From W2P13-069 sp051876105 (lineage in GTDB: Bacteria > Actinomycetota > Coriobacteriia > Coriobacteriales > QAMH01): 7,980 nucleotides of DNA. Each line of letters starts with the position of its first letter. Positions within the stretch are counted from its first letter, which is position 1. The notes beneath the pieces are model-generated. The model saw only the letters and a program-made list of their open reading frames with translations, was not told where the DNA came from and did no database searches. Location: contig JBJEHN010000043.1 in assembly GCA_051876105.1 (NCBI GenBank), positions 1 to 7,980 on the forward strand. The letters run 5' to 3'. Below, piece by piece: positions 6,921 to 7,980 of this stretch. Position numbers and translations under genes: made by a program.

Positions 6921-6950
6921 AGAACGCGCCCTCCGGGGCGCGTTCTTGTT
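6921..6950 (+). terminator. Terminator of the DUF4013 operon, possibly bidirectional
   Basis: A perfect 11-bp stem, AGAACGCGCCC (6921-6931) with GGGCGCGTTCT (6936-6946), has the loop TCCG and is followed by TGTTGG after the TTCT end of the stem. It lies in the 57-base gap between two convergent genes. The plus direction has a weak U-rich tail, and the minus direction (beyond the methyltransferase stop at 6955) has almost none. The stem probably still blocks read-through both ways. Confidence 0.75.
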
Positions 6951-6954
6951 GGTG

Positions 6955-7764
6955 CTACTTGTCCCAGGAGATGAAGGCCCAGCTCACCGTTCGCCTATGG
7001 TCGAAGCGCCAGAGGCCGTCGGCGCCGCGATGCAGGTGCTCGGCCACGTACTCCTCCAGCAGCGCGCGCTCCTGCGGGTCGGGCTGCAAGATGTCCGCGT
7101 GCTTGTCGAGCGCCTCCTGCGGGCCCTCAAAGCTCTCTTCGCGCGCGGTGTCGATGTAGTCGAGCGCAGGCCGCTTGCCCATGGCCCACAGCATCCCCAT
7201 GGTGTAGACGTACTCGGCGGCACGGCCCGTGCTGCGGCCCATGGCGCGGGCCAGGGCCTCGTCAACGCGCGGCGAGATGCCGGTTGCCATGGTGGCGCAG
7301 ACGCGGCGCCCCGCCCGGTTGTCGATCTTCTCGATGGCGCCCCAGAGGTCGTCTGCCGCCATGCTGCGGCTGGCAAGGGCCACATCGCAGCATGGCACGC
7401 CCGCGGCGTCCCAGTCGTCCGCCCAGCTCACGAGCTTGGTGTGCACCAGGTGCCCCACGCCCAGCTCTCGGGCCTTGTCCTCCGTAATCTGCAGCATGGC
7501 GCTGGAAAAGTCGCAGGCCCAGACCTCGTGACCCGCCTGGGCCAACGGGAGGGCCAGAGTGCCGCTGCCGCAGCCCATGTCGAGTACGGTCTCGCCCTCG
7601 CACACCCCTGCGCGAGCCAGGAACTCCGCGGCATACGGCGAGATGCCCGCGCTCTCCGAGAAGCTCTTGGCGCGGGCATTCCAGTACTCGGCGCTGTCTG
7701 CTGCGCGGCGCCCCTCCTGGCATTCCCTCCAGGCCTGGCGCCAGTCGATTGCGTTGATGTCCAT
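6955..7764 (-). CDS. Class I SAM-dependent methyltransferase
   Basis: A 269-residue cytoplasmic methyltransferase with a Rossmann fold. Motif I is VLDMGCGSG (residues 60-68), which binds SAM. It is followed by an acidic strand end at EVWACDFSSAML that should hold the SAM ribose, and by DVALASRSM at the motif II/III position. The N terminus EYWNARAKSFSES is typical of small-molecule methyltransferases of anaerobes, and the protein ends in the aromatic strand TVSWAFISWDK. The substrate cannot be told from the sequence. Similar proteins sit beside metal or corrinoid transporters in some anaerobes, but none is in this window. The start ATG is supported by GGGAG on the minus strand (7769-7773) with 4 bases between. 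The gene has its own promoter and converges on the DUF4013 operon. Confidence 0.9.
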   Translation of the reverse strand: MDINAIDWRQAWRECQEGRRAADSAEYWNARAKSFSESAGISPYAAEFLARAGVCEGETVLDMGCGSGTLALPLAQAGHEVWACDFSSAMLQITEDKARELGVGHLVHTKLVSWADDWDAAGVPCCDVALASRSMAADDLWGAIEKIDNRAGRRVCATMATGISPRVDEALARAMGRSTGRAAEYVYTMGMLWAMGKRPALDYIDTAREESFEGPQEALDKHADILQPDPQERALLEEYVAEHLHRGADGLWRFDHRRTVSWAFISWDK

Positions 7765-7799
7765 GCTGCTCCCTGCTGCATCCTCTGGCCAATGCGCCC

Positions 7800-7828
7800 A
7801 TTGTGCGCAAAGGCACGCCCAAGTTCAA
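7800..7828 (-). promoter_or_regulatory. Promoter of the methyltransferase gene
   Basis: On the minus strand, TTGAAC (7823-7828) and CACAAT (7800-7805) are separated by exactly 17 bases. They match the -35 and -10 consensus at 4-5 of 6 positions each. The start would be near 7793, giving a leader of about 28 bases. A dyad TGCGC-N7-GCGCA (7793-7809) covers the -10 and the start point and could be an operator. Confidence 0.55.
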
Positions 7829-7909
7829 GGCATGGCACCCGCACCCCCCCGCACTCAGCCCCAAACCTGCATCGGCGGCAGGCCTCCCCTGCCCATGCCC
7901 AGACAGCTG

Positions 7910-7967
7910 CTGGCCAAAAACCGCAGTTAGGCGGCGCTTTCTGTCCAAAATCGGGGGCTAGGCGGCG
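7910..7967 (+). repeat. Pair of 27-bp imperfect direct repeats
   Basis: Copy one is 7910-7936 and copy two 7941-7967, identical at 21 of 27 positions and 31 bases apart start to start. Both begin CTG-N-CCAAAA and end TAGGCGGCG, with the differences concentrated in the middle. The window ends 13 bases after copy two in an AT-rich stretch, so further copies may lie outside. The repeats stand upstream of the methyltransferase promoter and contain no open frame of note. They could be a binding site, part of a terminator/leader of the next gene, or a dispersed intergenic element. Confidence 0.6.
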
Positions 7968-7980
7968 TTGATACTTTTAT

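Noticed and set aside
6910..7971. A 353-codon plus-strand open frame across the methyltransferase gene
   Set aside because: It starts inside a terminator hairpin, has no ribosome site and is antisense to a methyltransferase with clear SAM motifs. It also crosses that gene's promoter and the repeats.

Overview
The window is GC-rich DNA that looks like a chromosome segment from a high-GC anaerobic actinomycete, most plausibly class Coriobacteriia (Olsenella/Collinsella/Atopobiaceae type). I base this on the strong preference for codons ending in G or C (CTG, CGC, GCC, AAG), a tRNA-Leu(CAG) with an encoded CCA end, AAGGAGG-type ribosome sites, and the mix of seryl-tRNA synthetase, an ornithine-racemase-like PLP enzyme, a HemN-like radical SAM protein and a DUF4013-like membrane protein. 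The lineage is an inference and has not been tested by a search.

Layout from left to right. Bases 1-237 are a comparatively AT-rich leader with no convincing gene. serS (238-1509) follows and ends at a strong hairpin terminator. On the minus strand a tRNA-Leu(CAG) (1679-1764) has its own promoter and terminator. A divergent promoter region (about 1785-1870) then serves a plus-strand pair: a tail-anchored hypothetical protein (1890-2546) and a HemN-family radical SAM protein (2616-3926). The radical SAM gene runs tail-to-tail, with 2 bases between stop codons, into a minus-strand alanine/ornithine-racemase-like gene (3929-4993). A divergent intergenic region (4994-5138) holds three closely spaced dyads. 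It leads rightward into a tight two-gene operon: an acidic coiled-coil hypothetical protein (5139-5717) and a polytopic DUF4013-like membrane protein with a C-terminal zinc ribbon (5728-6897). A perfect 11-bp-stem hairpin separates this operon from a convergent minus-strand class I SAM methyltransferase (6955-7764). The right end (7765-7980) carries the methyltransferase promoter and a pair of 27-bp imperfect direct repeats.

Functionally this is mostly a core/housekeeping neighbourhood (aminoacyl-tRNA synthetase, tRNA) interleaved with lineage-specific small operons. There are no phage, transposase, CRISPR or defence signatures. The parts most worth following up are the acidic-protein/zinc-ribbon membrane pair, the tail-anchored/radical-SAM pair, the dyad cluster at 5029-5080 and the direct repeats at the right edge. 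I see no clear evidence of a wholly new system.
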